Shown one piece after another: positions 26,674 through 37,488 of a stretch of DNA of 64,000 nt. The stretch lies in the NCBI GenBank assembly GCA_021776735.1, contig JAJFFH010000040.1, positions 269,865 through 333,864 on the forward strand, given 5' to 3'. Source of the stretch: Planctomycetota bacterium (lineage in GTDB: Bacteria > Planctomycetota > PLA2). The notes under the pieces were generated by a model, which saw only the letters and a list, made by a program, of their open reading frames with translations, did no database searches and was not told the origin of the DNA. Both the position numbers and the translations under genes were made by a program. Each line of letters starts with the position of its first letter. Within the stretch, counting starts at the first letter, position 1.

Positions 26674-27780
26674 ATGAAGTTCACCGCCAAGCGTTCCCGT
26701 CTCGCCGAAGTCTCCACCCTTGTTGGCCAGGCCGTCGCCGGGAAGAGCACCAAGCGCGTCTATGAGTGCATCCGCCTGACCGCAAGCGACCAGGGCCTCG
26801 AGATCGCCGGTACGGATCTGGAGCTGGCCGCGCGCTATAGCCTCACCGACGAAATCCAGGTGAAAGAGGCAGGTGAGGTTGTCGTGCCTGCGCAGATCTT
26901 TACCGGTGTTCTGCGAGAGATCGGCGACGAAACGGTGTCCCTCAGCTCCAGCCAGCGGAAGCTGACGCTGGAAACTGACGGGGGTAAGTTCGAGCTGGAG
27001 TGCGAGGATCCGGAGCAGTTCCCGGAGATACCGGTGTTCCCGAGCGAGTCCACTTGCCGTATGGCTGCGGCGGATCTGCGTGCGCTGGTGCGCAAGACGG
27101 TATTTGCCGCAGGTAAGGAGGCCGCACGCTTCGTCCTGAACGGCGTTCGCGTGTCCATCGAGGGCGAGGCGCTGAGGTTTGTCGCGTGTGACGGGCGGCG
27201 CCTGTCGACGCTGTGCAGGCCCATCGAGCTCTCCGGCGAATCGGCCGGAGGTGAGCGGGTCGCGTTGGTTGGCCTGAAGGGGTTGCAGCACTTTGACCGC
27301 CTTGCGGCCGAAGTGGATGGCGCCGTTGACTTAGCTATAGCGGATCGCTTCGTTGCCCTGCGCACCAAGGGAGCGGAGGCCGTGGTGCGCGTCCTGGACG
27401 GCAGCTTTCCCAATCACCACGAGATCATCCCGGACGAGGTTGCCCTGGAGGCGACGATTCCGGTAGGCCGGCTGCAGTCATGCCTGAGGCAGGTTGCGCC
27501 GTTCACGACGCTGGAATCGCAAGCCGTGGTACTCACGTTCTCGTCCGGCGAGCTGAGATTCTCGGCGGGGGGCGGCGAGGGCCGTGCCGACATAAGGCTG
27601 GGAATCGATTTTGAGGGTGATGAGGTTCGGATTGGCTTCAACCCTGGATTCATGCTCGACGCACTCAAGAACGTGGACGGGGAGAGTATTCGCTTTGGCT
27701 TTAACAACTCTCGCGCCGCCGCGCGCATCACGGATGACGCGGGCATGCTCTATGTGATCATGCCGCTGATCGTAGAGTGA
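26674..27780 (+). CDS. dnaN: DNA polymerase III beta subunit (sliding clamp)
   Basis: A 368-residue clamp made of three similar domains, close to the usual length of 365-375. MKFTAKRSRLAEVSTLVGQ, SFPNHHEIIPDE and the C-terminal VIMPLIVE are recognisable family segments, the last forming part of the partner-binding pocket. AAGAAGAG precedes the ATG. It is followed 19 bp later by dciA; recF, which often comes next, is absent. Confidence 0.97.
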   Translation: MKFTAKRSRLAEVSTLVGQAVAGKSTKRVYECIRLTASDQGLEIAGTDLELAARYSLTDEIQVKEAGEVVVPAQIFTGVLREIGDETVSLSSSQRKLTLETDGGKFELECEDPEQFPEIPVFPSESTCRMAAADLRALVRKTVFAAGKEAARFVLNGVRVSIEGEALRFVACDGRRLSTLCRPIELSGESAGGERVALVGLKGLQHFDRLAAEVDGAVDLAIADRFVALRTKGAEAVVRVLDGSFPNHHEIIPDEVALEATIPVGRLQSCLRQVAPFTTLESQAVVLTFSSGELRFSAGGGEGRADIRLGIDFEGDEVRIGFNPGFMLDALKNVDGESIRFGFNNSRAAARITDDAGMLYVIMPLIVE

Positions 27781-27799
27781 CCGCGGGAGCAGGCGTCCG

Positions 27800-28144
27800 T
27801 TGATTCGTCGTGCCGGAACCGGACGCAAGCCGGGATATAGGGAGCCTGAGCAGATCAAGGATGTGATCTCCGGCGTTATACGAGGCCTCAAAAAGGGGGT
27901 CAGGGGGCGGCGAGGGGAGTTGGAGCGACTGCGCGCGGCATGGCCCGAGGTGGTGGGCCAAAGCATCGCCGGCCGTTCCCGGATTGTGGCGGTCGACCAG
28001 GGCCATATTCGGATCGAGGTCGCCTCCGCAGCGCTGAAGCACGATCTGGCGACGTTTCGCCGAACCGAGCTCCTGGAGCAGCTCAAAGAGCGTCTCCCGG
28101 ACCTCAATCTGCGAAAAATGACGGTCCGCGTCGGCTCGCTCTGA
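27800..28144 (+). CDS. dciA: DciA (DUF721) replicative helicase loader
   Basis: A 114-residue protein of the DUF721 family. IRGLKKGVRGRRGELERLRAAWPEVVG (shown in part: LERLRAAWPEVVG) and AVDQGHIRIEVASAALKHDL are the KH-like core. DciA is the ancestral loader of DnaB where DnaC/DnaI is missing. It starts with TTG, after GGGAG. The place between dnaN and gyrB is a common one for this gene. Confidence 0.88.
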   Translation: MIRRAGTGRKPGYREPEQIKDVISGVIRGLKKGVRGRRGELERLRAAWPEVVGQSIAGRSRIVAVDQGHIRIEVASAALKHDLATFRRTELLEQLKERLPDLNLRKMTVRVGSL

Positions 28145-28203
28145 TCCTTGTCCGATCTGCCGGCAGCAGGGGCTCAAACCTCTTGCAGAAGGCCTTTTGC
28201 GGG

Positions 28204-28209
28204 TAAAAT
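28204..28209 (+). promoter_or_regulatory. Candidate -10 box for gyrB
   Basis: TAAAAT is preceded by TTGCAG with a short 15-bp spacer and lies 83 bp before the gyrB ATG. A weak candidate in the 148-bp gap; an 11-codon ATG frame at 28271 overlaps the gyrB start but has no support. Confidence 0.35.
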
Positions 28210-28274
28210 GGGGGGCCCGGGACAGGTCCGCAGCGATTTGCCTTAAACCATTGTCCCCACGGTACTTGGAATGA

Positions 28275-30752
<2,478 letters not shown>

Positions 30753-30888
30753 CCCTCGTCAAGCCCCCATAACGGGAGAACCGGGCCGCGAGGCGCAAAA
30801 AGGGCGGTGTTTTGGTGGGGGCGCGGGGGGCTGGGCTTTCCCGGGCCTGCTCAACTTGGAGGGCGTCGGATGCCGATGAGGGGAAGGC

Positions 30889-31479
30889 ATGACGCTCTAC
30901 GACCGGATCAAGAGCAAGAGGCTCGGCGACCTCTTGGTGGACGAGGATCTCGCCACCGAGGAGATCGTAATCGCAGCGCTCCACGAGCAGCAGGCGACCG
31001 GCCTCTTGTTGTCGGAAATCCTGATGGAGTCCCGCACGATCACGGAGTGGGATCTCGCCCGGGTGGTCGTACGCGAGTATCAGGTGCCGTACATCGAGCT
31101 GGCGAGCTACACGCTGCACAAGGATCTGGTGGAGACCTTTTCGCCGGTCCTCCTTAATCGCGCGCGGGTCGTGCCGCTTGACCGGTTCGGGTCGATCGTC
31201 TGTTTTGCCTGCCAGGAAATACCCATGGCCGACGTCGTTGCGGAGCTCGCGGAAAAAGCGAAGGGCGGCGTGTACCTGTACATCTCCAGTGCGCGCGACA
31301 TCCGTCAGGCTCTCCACGAGCACGCGGCGGTGTCCGAGAGCGTGGAACAGACGGAAGATGTCGATGTCAAGTCCGCGGCGAATCAGGGCGCACCCGTCGC
31401 GTCCGGCAGCATGGACCAGGACGCAAACTGGCAAAACCTCTTCGACGCCGCGGACGAGTCCGTCCAGTCCGACGATTAG
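30889..31479 (+). CDS. Stand-alone MshEN (GspE N-terminal) domain protein
   Basis: A 196-residue protein. RLGDLLVDEDLATEEIVIAA followed by a second similar block LLLSEILMESRTITEWDLAR fits the tandem motif of MshEN domains, some of which bind cyclic di-GMP. The usual type II secretion or type IV pilus ATPase domain is missing. The rest (about 60-140) matches the second half of the domain, and the last 50 residues are acidic and disordered. It may be a free regulatory module. GGGGAAGGC precedes the ATG. Its stop overlaps that of tatA. Confidence 0.75.
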   Translation: MTLYDRIKSKRLGDLLVDEDLATEEIVIAALHEQQATGLLLSEILMESRTITEWDLARVVVREYQVPYIELASYTLHKDLVETFSPVLLNRARVVPLDRFGSIVCFACQEIPMADVVAELAEKAKGGVYLYISSARDIRQALHEHAAVSESVEQTEDVDVKSAANQGAPVASGSMDQDANWQNLFDAADESVQSDD

Positions 31480-31823
31480 CCGTCGAATCCGGGGCAGTCT
31501 TCCCCGTCCGGCGGAGGCGTCCATCCCGCGGGCGGTCGCTCCATGCCGTCCCGAGGATCCGCAGGAGCGCCATCGGAATTCGCAGGGGAGCCCTCAGGAT
31601 CCGCAGGCGAGTCCGGGTCGCCCGTCTCGTTTGACGGGGCGAGTTGTTCCGTGCCCGCGGGCTCGGGCCGTTCGAATTCCGAGACCTCGCGGTGCCAGCT
31701 CCGCCGGAATTCGGCGAGCATGCGCCCGAAGTCACGCGCAACGTCGGGCAGCTTGCCGCCAAAGACCAGAACGGCGACAACGAAGAGGACGATCAGCTCG
31801 CCCGCACTCAGACCGAAGGGCAT
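31476..31823 (-). CDS. tatA: Twin-arginine translocase TatA/TatB family protein
   Basis: A 115-residue protein with an N-terminal membrane helix, the FGGKLPDVARDFGR hinge, and an amphipathic helix (about 30-46), followed by a Pro/Asp/Ser-rich tail. TatA and TatB cannot be told apart reliably; the tail length fits either. tatC is not in the window. A GATAAT box 8 nt before the ATG suggests a leaderless transcript. The stop overlaps the MshEN gene stop on the other strand. Confidence 0.88.
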   Translation of the reverse strand: MPFGLSAGELIVLFVVAVLVFGGKLPDVARDFGRMLAEFRRSWHREVSEFERPEPAGTEQLAPSNETGDPDSPADPEGSPANSDGAPADPRDGMERPPAGWTPPPDGEDCPGFDG

Positions 31824-31831
31824 GGCCGGTC

Positions 31832-31837
31832 ATTATC
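31832..31837 (-). promoter_or_regulatory. -10 box of tatA
   Basis: GATAAT (minus strand) lies 8 nt before ATG 31823. There is no Shine-Dalgarno sequence. Confidence 0.45.
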
Positions 31838-31880
31838 GCAGAAGCCCCGCAGGGGCCAGAATCCGTACCGGCGCGGGATC

Positions 31881-34523
31881 CTACTTCGGCCTGCGGATGT
31901 CGATGTCCGACGCTCGCTTGAGGTCGATGCCGTCTTTTTTGACCAGGAACACGACGTGCTTGAAGCGCACCTGGGCCGGCCAGCCCTTCGCCGAGACCTT
32001 CACGCGCCCGAAAACGTCCACAAGCTCCCTGCCGGCTTCGTAGACCAGCCGCCGCGCCTCGACTTTCGTGGCGCGCTTGCCGCGGGAGGTAATCACGACT
32101 CCGCGGTCGGCGACCAGCCGTCGGGCTCGCCACCGGGGAGAGGCTGGCGCGGACGGCGCACGCGGGGGCGCCTTTTCGTCCAGCCGCTCGAGTTCGATCC
32201 GTGCCCGACCCGCGAGGACGGTCAACAACAGCTTGCCGTCCTTGCCGTAGCCGGACACCGTCACGCCGCCCGGGATCTCCAGGGCGTTTGCGGTGAAGCG
32301 TGCGGTGCCGCGCAGCGCCATGACCCAGCGGGCGAAGTCGCCCTTCGCCGAGTTCATGGCCAGCACCGCCTCGCCGACCGTGCGTACCTCGGAGACGTCG
32401 CCGTCCGTCAGCTTCGCCTCGAGGTGCTGCGCTTCGATGAACGCGCCGGAACCCCTGCCCAGCCGCGCCGGTTTGCCGGTGAGCGTGAGCACTTGGCCCG
32501 CGAGTTCGGCTCGGTCGGCCTGAAGCGTTTCGCCGGCGGGTCCGGTCGCCCGCACGGGACCCAGGGCCGTCACCTGTTCCGGCAACGCCCCGCTTTTTTT
32601 GGGCAAGACCCCCTCGGCCCGTGCGCAGGAGAACTCCCAAAACCCGCTCGGCGCGTCTGTGACGCGCTTGGCCGTTTCCTTGGGGCGCGCCCGCACGAAG
32701 ACGTCTCCCTCAGCGACGAACCGCCGGTTCGAGTCGAGGTGAAATGACCGGGCGCGCAACGTCGTGTTCTTACCGGCCGACAGAGTGGCCGGGGCGCCGA
32801 ATGCGCGCGTGCCCGATGGCTCGTGCACGATTTTTTGGCCGCGGAACATGCGATCGCGCAAGCGCAGGACCACGTCGCCGTCGGCCGTGAACCGGGCGAG
32901 CTTTCCCTGGCGGATCTCGACCACCATGGCCTGCGCCCGGAACGTGGAGTCCTCCTCGACAAATGCGTGCACATCGTGCTCCGCGCGCAACACCTTGAGG
33001 CCGGGCTCGATGTGCGCCCGGATCGGCCCACGCGCGCTGAGGCGGAGTCGCCCGCGGGTGCCCTCGCCGAGCGCGCCGAGCCGCCCGTCGGCGACGTGCT
33101 CGAGGCGCCGCGCACCGTGGACGACGATGTCGAAGACGTCCTTGCCGCCCCCCCGGGCCGGGCTCCCGCGGACCTCGATCCGGTCGGCTTGTACAAGTGC
33201 GTCCGGCGTGGTTACCGCAACGGCGCCGGCCAGGTCGATGTCTCCGGACGCGGCGACAAACGTCAGCGTGCGGGCCCGCAGCGTGCCGCCGCCGTTGCGG
33301 TCGGTCGCGCCGAGCCCGCCCTCGAAGCGGAGTTCCTCCAGCGTCACGCCGCCCGGCTTTGCAGCGGTGCCGCGCCGCAGCAGTACCGTCGCGCGCCCGG
33401 CGCGCACATCGACGACTCGTTCTCCCAGGCCCAAGACAGGCAGCGCGCCGCGCCGTACCGCGTGCAGCGGGCCCTTGCAGGAGATGCGGTGGTCGCCCTC
33501 GAAGGTGACGCGTGACAGGGAGAGAAACTCGACGCCGCGCGTGCGGAGCGGGTCCAGATCGAACCGGACGTTGCCCTCGAGGACGATGCGGTCGAGCTGG
33601 TAGTTCCCGGTTCGGCCGCGGCCCGCGCTCCGCCCGGAACGTTCCGCGCCAGCAGAGCGAACGAGGCGCGCGGTCAGGCGCCGGCAGGTTGCCGTGCCGA
33701 GCGGGTGCTCGAGCTTGGCGCCGTCCTCGATCGACATGACCAGGATCCCGGCGTCCTCGTCACGGGTCACGGTGACCGAACCGTTCGTTGTAAGCAGGGC
33801 CGGCCCGCGCGCGGTACGAACGGTGGCGCGCACGGCGGCTCGGATCCGGACCCGGCCGAACTCGACGTCGGCGTCCAGGCCCTGGCCCCGTACCTCAAGT
33901 TCCTTGTCCGGCATCCGAAACACGACCGTGCCGTTCGAGGCCGCGCGCCGGTTTGTCAGGTCGAGCTGCGCCCCGTCGAGCTGTGCGATTTCGCGACCGC
34001 CGGCATCGCGCACCACGACGCGCCCAAGGAGTCTCGCGGTTTTCGCCGTCGTCGTGCCCTTGCGCACGAGCGCCGGGAGGTCGCCCGCGAGAGCGTCCGC
34101 CTCCAGCGTAAGCTTGAGCGGCACATGTTCGCCGCCCTCATCGGGCGCACTCCTCCCGGGCTCGTCCCTCTCTGGCGCATCCCTCCTGGGGGTGTCGTCT
34201 TTGGGGCCACCGAACACGGCGCAGGTCACGCCCTCCATTTGCGGCGTGCCGTCGGCCCGCGCCAGCTCCTGGACGTGGAAGTAAAACCGGATACGGCCCT
34301 CCCGCGAAAGCCGAATTGCGATGTCGCGCAGCTCTCGCACCTTGCCGGCGAATGGCGTGGCACCGGTTTCGTCGGCGAAGTCCTTGCCCGAGAGCACGGC
34401 CTGCCCCCGCGCCGGATCGGTACCGGCCGGGAGTTCCGCCGTGACGGCGTCGGGGTCGCTCAGCCACCAGAGCAGCGTGGCGAGCGGCAAGAAGAAAGCG
34501 AAAAAAACGAGCAGGGCTCTCAA
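31881..34523 (-). CDS. lptC: Large LptC/OstA-like LPS transport protein
   Basis: An 880-residue protein. It starts with one membrane helix (LLVFFAFFLPLATLLWWL), then an LptC-like section, then many repeated beta segments of the OstA/LptA type: LEVRGQGLDADVEFGR, GDIDLAGAVAVTTPD, RFVAEGDVFVRARP, LVADRGVVITSRGKRATKVE. LptC is normally about 190 residues and LptA about 180, so this may replace several bridge units in one chain. Start is TTG with no clear ribosome-binding site. It directly follows kdsD and kdsC, the same order as in the enterobacterial lpt locus, which supports the role. Confidence 0.8.
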   Translation of the reverse strand: MRALLVFFAFFLPLATLLWWLSDPDAVTAELPAGTDPARGQAVLSGKDFADETGATPFAGKVRELRDIAIRLSREGRIRFYFHVQELARADGTPQMEGVTCAVFGGPKDDTPRRDAPERDEPGRSAPDEGGEHVPLKLTLEADALAGDLPALVRKGTTTAKTARLLGRVVVRDAGGREIAQLDGAQLDLTNRRAASNGTVVFRMPDKELEVRGQGLDADVEFGRVRIRAAVRATVRTARGPALLTTNGSVTVTRDEDAGILVMSIEDGAKLEHPLGTATCRRLTARLVRSAGAERSGRSAGRGRTGNYQLDRIVLEGNVRFDLDPLRTRGVEFLSLSRVTFEGDHRISCKGPLHAVRRGALPVLGLGERVVDVRAGRATVLLRRGTAAKPGGVTLEELRFEGGLGATDRNGGGTLRARTLTFVAASGDIDLAGAVAVTTPDALVQADRIEVRGSPARGGGKDVFDIVVHGARRLEHVADGRLGALGEGTRGRLRLSARGPIRAHIEPGLKVLRAEHDVHAFVEEDSTFRAQAMVVEIRQGKLARFTADGDVVLRLRDRMFRGQKIVHEPSGTRAFGAPATLSAGKNTTLRARSFHLDSNRRFVAEGDVFVRARPKETAKRVTDAPSGFWEFSCARAEGVLPKKSGALPEQVTALGPVRATGPAGETLQADRAELAGQVLTLTGKPARLGRGSGAFIEAQHLEAKLTDGDVSEVRTVGEAVLAMNSAKGDFARWVMALRGTARFTANALEIPGGVTVSGYGKDGKLLLTVLAGRARIELERLDEKAPPRAPSAPASPRWRARRLVADRGVVITSRGKRATKVEARRLVYEAGRELVDVFGRVKVSAKGWPAQVRFKHVVFLVKKDGIDLKRASDIDIRRPK

Positions 34524-34532
34524 GGCGAACCG

Positions 34533-35039
34533 TCAGAACTTTGCGAGCGCCTCGTCCCAGCGCCCCATGCGCCGGAGCAGGTGCTCGCAGAGGTCGCGAA
34601 CAGCGCCGCGCCCGCCCGGGCGATCGGCGACGAAGTCGGCCACAGCGCGCACTTCGGTGTGGGCGTCGGCGGGCGCCGCGGCCAGCCCCACGCAGCGCAG
34701 CGCCGGAAGATCAACGAGGTCGTCGCCCATGTAGGCTGCCTGGCCGGCTGCAAGTCCGAACTCGTCCAGGAGCAGGGCCAGCCCTGCCCGCTTGTCTCCC
34801 TGGCCCTGGACCACGCGGGCCAGGCCGAGCTCCTCGGCCCGGCGCTCCACGGCTTGCGAGCGGCGGCCGGTCAGCAGCGCGACTTTCACGCCCGCATCTT
34901 GCAGCATGCGCAACCCGAGTCCGTCACAAGCGTGAAACGACTTCAGCTCGCCGCCGTCCGGTGTCAGGACAAAGGTGCCGTCGGTCAGGACCCCATCGAC
35001 GTCGAGAATGAGCAGGCGGATGTCTGCCGGATCGGTCAC
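34533..35039 (-). CDS. kdsC: 3-deoxy-D-manno-octulosonate 8-phosphate phosphatase KdsC
   Basis: A 168-residue HAD phosphatase of the small C0 type. LILDVDGVLTDGTFVL holds the nucleophile Asp, LLTGRRSQAVERRAEELG the second motif and MGDDLVDLPAL the metal-binding acids. It makes Kdo from Kdo 8-phosphate. GTG 35039 overlaps the kdsD stop by 4 bp; a longer frame runs antisense-like through kdsD and is rejected. Confidence 0.93.
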   Translation of the reverse strand: MTDPADIRLLILDVDGVLTDGTFVLTPDGGELKSFHACDGLGLRMLQDAGVKVALLTGRRSQAVERRAEELGLARVVQGQGDKRAGLALLLDEFGLAAGQAAYMGDDLVDLPALRCVGLAAAPADAHTEVRAVADFVADRPGGRGAVRDLCEHLLRRMGRWDEALAKF

Positions 35040-36010
35040 GCGCTGAACCCCGCCCGAAGCAGATCCTGAACGTCGAGCAGCCCGACGTAGGTCCCCTGTT
35101 CGTCCACGACCGGCAGCTCGTCGAACGCATGCTCCTGCATCGCGTGCCACGCCTCGGCGGCCAACTGATCGACGCGCGCCGTCAGCGGGTCGCGGGTCAT
35201 GACGTCGTCGATGGGGCGGTCGAGAAAGGTCGGATCCCGCAGCAGCCACCGACGAACATCGCCGTCCGTCAGCAACCCCACAAGTTGATCCGCCTCGTCG
35301 GCGACGGGCAGCGCGCCGGGCCGTCGCCCGAGCCCCCCGGCGGCGACAAGCGCTTCCCTCGTGCCGGTTCCGAGCCGCGCCGGCGGCGCACTGGTCTGGT
35401 CCTGGTCCAGCACCTCGCCGACGGTCAGCAGTTGTCGTCCGAGGGCGCCGCCGGGGTGATAGAGCGCGTACTCCTCTACGGTGAAGTTGCGGAGTTTGGC
35501 GACGGTCATTACGAGTGCGTCGCCCAGGGCGAGCTGCGCCGTGGTCGACGTCGTCGGGGCGAGGCCGACCGGGCATGCTTCGGGAAGCGCACCGGTCAGT
35601 AGGAGGCCGTCCGCGTGGCGGGCGAGCGGGGACTCGGCATCGCGCGTCATCGCGAGGAGCCCGGCGCCAATGCGTTTCACTCCGGGGATCACCCGCAGGA
35701 TCTCCTCGTTGGCACCGGAGTTCGACAGCGCGAGCACGAGATCTTTGGGTCCGACCCGGCCGAGATCCCCGTGGCTGGCCTCGGCGGGATGCAGGAAGAA
35801 CGACGGGGTGCCGACCGACGCCAGAGTGGCGCTGATCTTTTGGGCGATGATGCCCGACTTGCCCATGCCGGTGCAGACCACCTGTCCCTCGCACCGCAGC
35901 ACGCGTTCGACGGCCTCGACGAAGCGCGGCCCGATCTGGCCGTGCAGCGCGGCGACGGCCTCGGCCTCGAGGCGAATGACTTCGCGCGCGTACGGAACCG
36001 GATCAGTCAC
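35036..36010 (-). CDS. kdsD: D-arabinose 5-phosphate isomerase KdsD
   Basis: A 324-residue enzyme with an N-terminal SIS domain (VVCTGMGKSGIIAQKIS, LHPAEASHGDLG, ALSNSGANEEI, LAPTTSTTAQLALGDAL) and two C-terminal CBS domains (about 205-324). It converts ribulose 5-phosphate to arabinose 5-phosphate, the first committed step to Kdo. It overlaps the M50 protease gene by 8 bp upstream and kdsC by 4 bp downstream. Confidence 0.94.
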   Translation of the reverse strand: MTDPVPYAREVIRLEAEAVAALHGQIGPRFVEAVERVLRCEGQVVCTGMGKSGIIAQKISATLASVGTPSFFLHPAEASHGDLGRVGPKDLVLALSNSGANEEILRVIPGVKRIGAGLLAMTRDAESPLARHADGLLLTGALPEACPVGLAPTTSTTAQLALGDALVMTVAKLRNFTVEEYALYHPGGALGRQLLTVGEVLDQDQTSAPPARLGTGTREALVAAGGLGRRPGALPVADEADQLVGLLTDGDVRRWLLRDPTFLDRPIDDVMTRDPLTARVDQLAAEAWHAMQEHAFDELPVVDEQGTYVGLLDVQDLLRAGFSA

Positions 36011-36644
36011 GGGAGGGGCCGGCTCCCTGGAGGTTTTCGAGTAGCAGCATGATCGCGAGAAGAACCCCGATCGTCAGTCCGTACAGGTGTGCAACATACG
36101 CCATCGCCCCGGCCGTGCCGATCGAGATCACGCGGACGATGCTGGCGGCACGGTAGCCGCCAAGGGCCGCCGCGAGCACTGCGCGCAAGGCTTGGCCTCC
36201 GTCGAGCGGCCAGATGGGGAGCAGGTTCAGCGCGCTCCAGATCAGATTGATCCAGAGCACTTGTCCGAGAAATGTCAGGAACAGGGGGTGGCTTGGCTCC
36301 GTGTACCTGGCCACGAGCCAGGTGGCCCCCGCGAGCGCGAATCCAAACAGCGGGCCCATGATCGAGATCCCGAACTGCTTGCCGCGGTGGTAGACCGGGC
36401 CGTGAATGCAGAGCCCGCCCATCATCCAGAGCAGGACGGTGCTGCTGCCGCCGCCGAGCCAGCGGACCGCGAAGACATGGCCGAACTCGTGGACGAGAAG
36501 CGACAAGACCACGGCAATGCACCAGGTCGCCGCCCCCGCGGCGCTGTCGCCCATGAAGTAGTAGAGCGCCAACAGCACCAGGAACCCGCCCGTCGCGTAG
36601 ACGTCGGTGCCGAACAGCCGGCCAATCTGAAAACCCCGCGGCAT
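36003..36644 (-). CDS. M50-family membrane metalloprotease (site-2 protease type)
   Basis: A 213-residue protein with five or six membrane segments. LSLLVHEFGHVFAVRWLGG holds the HExxH zinc motif, and NLLPIWPLDGGQALRA supplies the third ligand Asp in the NxxPxxxLDGG pattern. It lacks PDZ or CBS domains, so its substrate is unknown. It is the first gene of the kdsD-kdsC-lptC operon, which hints at a role in envelope homeostasis. A TACACT box is 9 nt before the ATG. Confidence 0.9.
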   Translation of the reverse strand: MPRGFQIGRLFGTDVYATGGFLVLLALYYFMGDSAAGAATWCIAVVLSLLVHEFGHVFAVRWLGGGSSTVLLWMMGGLCIHGPVYHRGKQFGISIMGPLFGFALAGATWLVARYTEPSHPLFLTFLGQVLWINLIWSALNLLPIWPLDGGQALRAVLAAALGGYRAASIVRVISIGTAGAMAYVAHLYGLTIGVLLAIMLLLENLQGAGPSRD

Positions 36645-36653
36645 CCTGCCGAC

Positions 36654-36695
36654 AGTGTAGACGCTCCGGGAAAACTCCCTGCGCGGGCGTATACT
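36654..36695. promoter_or_regulatory. Divergent -10 boxes for M50 protease and scpA
   Basis: In the 58-bp divergent gap, TATACT (36690-36695, plus) lies 7 nt before GTG 36703, and TACACT (36654-36659, minus) lies 9 nt before ATG 36644. No clear -35 elements are seen. Both genes are leaderless candidates. Confidence 0.5.
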
Positions 36696-36702
36696 CCGGC
36701 CT

Positions 36703-37488
36703 GTGGCGCAAGGCGCGGACTATCGGGTCGATCTGTCGATCTATCATGGACCTCTGGATCTCCTGCTCTACCTGATCCGTGAGCGGGAGGTGGACATCCA
36801 CGACATCCCGATCGCGGACATCACGGAGCAGTATCTGGCCCACCTGGACGTTGTGCGCCGCATCGACGTGGACCGGGCCGGCGATTTCATGCTGATGGCG
36901 GCGACCTTGATGCTGATCAAGAGCCGAACCCTGCTGCCGCGGCCGGACGACGACGGCGACGACTTCGACGAGGATCTCGACCCGCGCACGGACCTGGTGC
37001 GTCAGCTCCTCGAGTACAAGCGCTTCAAGGACGCCGGGCGGGATCTCGACGGGCGCGCCGCGGACCGGTCGTTGCGCCACGAAACCGGCTTGCGGCCGCC
37101 GACGCCCGAAGCGCCCGATGCCGGCAAGCTGCTCGAGGATCTCGGGCTCGACGATCTTCTGCTCGCGTTCGAGCGGATGATGCGCGAGACCCTGGCCGAT
37201 GTCGATCACCAGGTATTCGGCGAGGTTCTGCCCATGCGGGAGATCGCGGGCTACGTCACTGCGGAACTGGGCCGTGCCGGCGGCGAGGTTCTGTTTCGCG
37301 ACCTGTTCTTGGAACGCCGCGACCGGTTCTACATAGTGTCGGTGTTTCTGTGCCTCCTCGAAATGCTCAAGGCGGGGCAGATCGAGGTCGATACCGGCCG
37401 GGATATCGTTGACCTGAAGGTCCGGCGTCGGGACCCGGGCGCGGACCCGGATCCGGCACCGCCGGGACCGGTCAACCGGCTCCCGTGA
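36703..37488 (+). CDS. scpA: Segregation and condensation protein A
   Basis: A 261-residue kleisin of the bacterial SMC complex. VDLSIYHGPLDLLLYLIRE is the signature that binds SMC, and GDFMLMAATLMLIKSRTLLP follows; the winged helix near the C-terminus (about 180-240) binds the other SMC head. Its length is normal. The GTG start is 7 nt from a -10 box. scpB, usually adjacent, is missing here. fmt starts inside its stop codon. Confidence 0.95.
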   Translation: MAQGADYRVDLSIYHGPLDLLLYLIREREVDIHDIPIADITEQYLAHLDVVRRIDVDRAGDFMLMAATLMLIKSRTLLPRPDDDGDDFDEDLDPRTDLVRQLLEYKRFKDAGRDLDGRAADRSLRHETGLRPPTPEAPDAGKLLEDLGLDDLLLAFERMMRETLADVDHQVFGEVLPMREIAGYVTAELGRAGGEVLFRDLFLERRDRFYIVSVFLCLLEMLKAGQIEVDTGRDIVDLKVRRRDPGADPDPAPPGPVNRLP

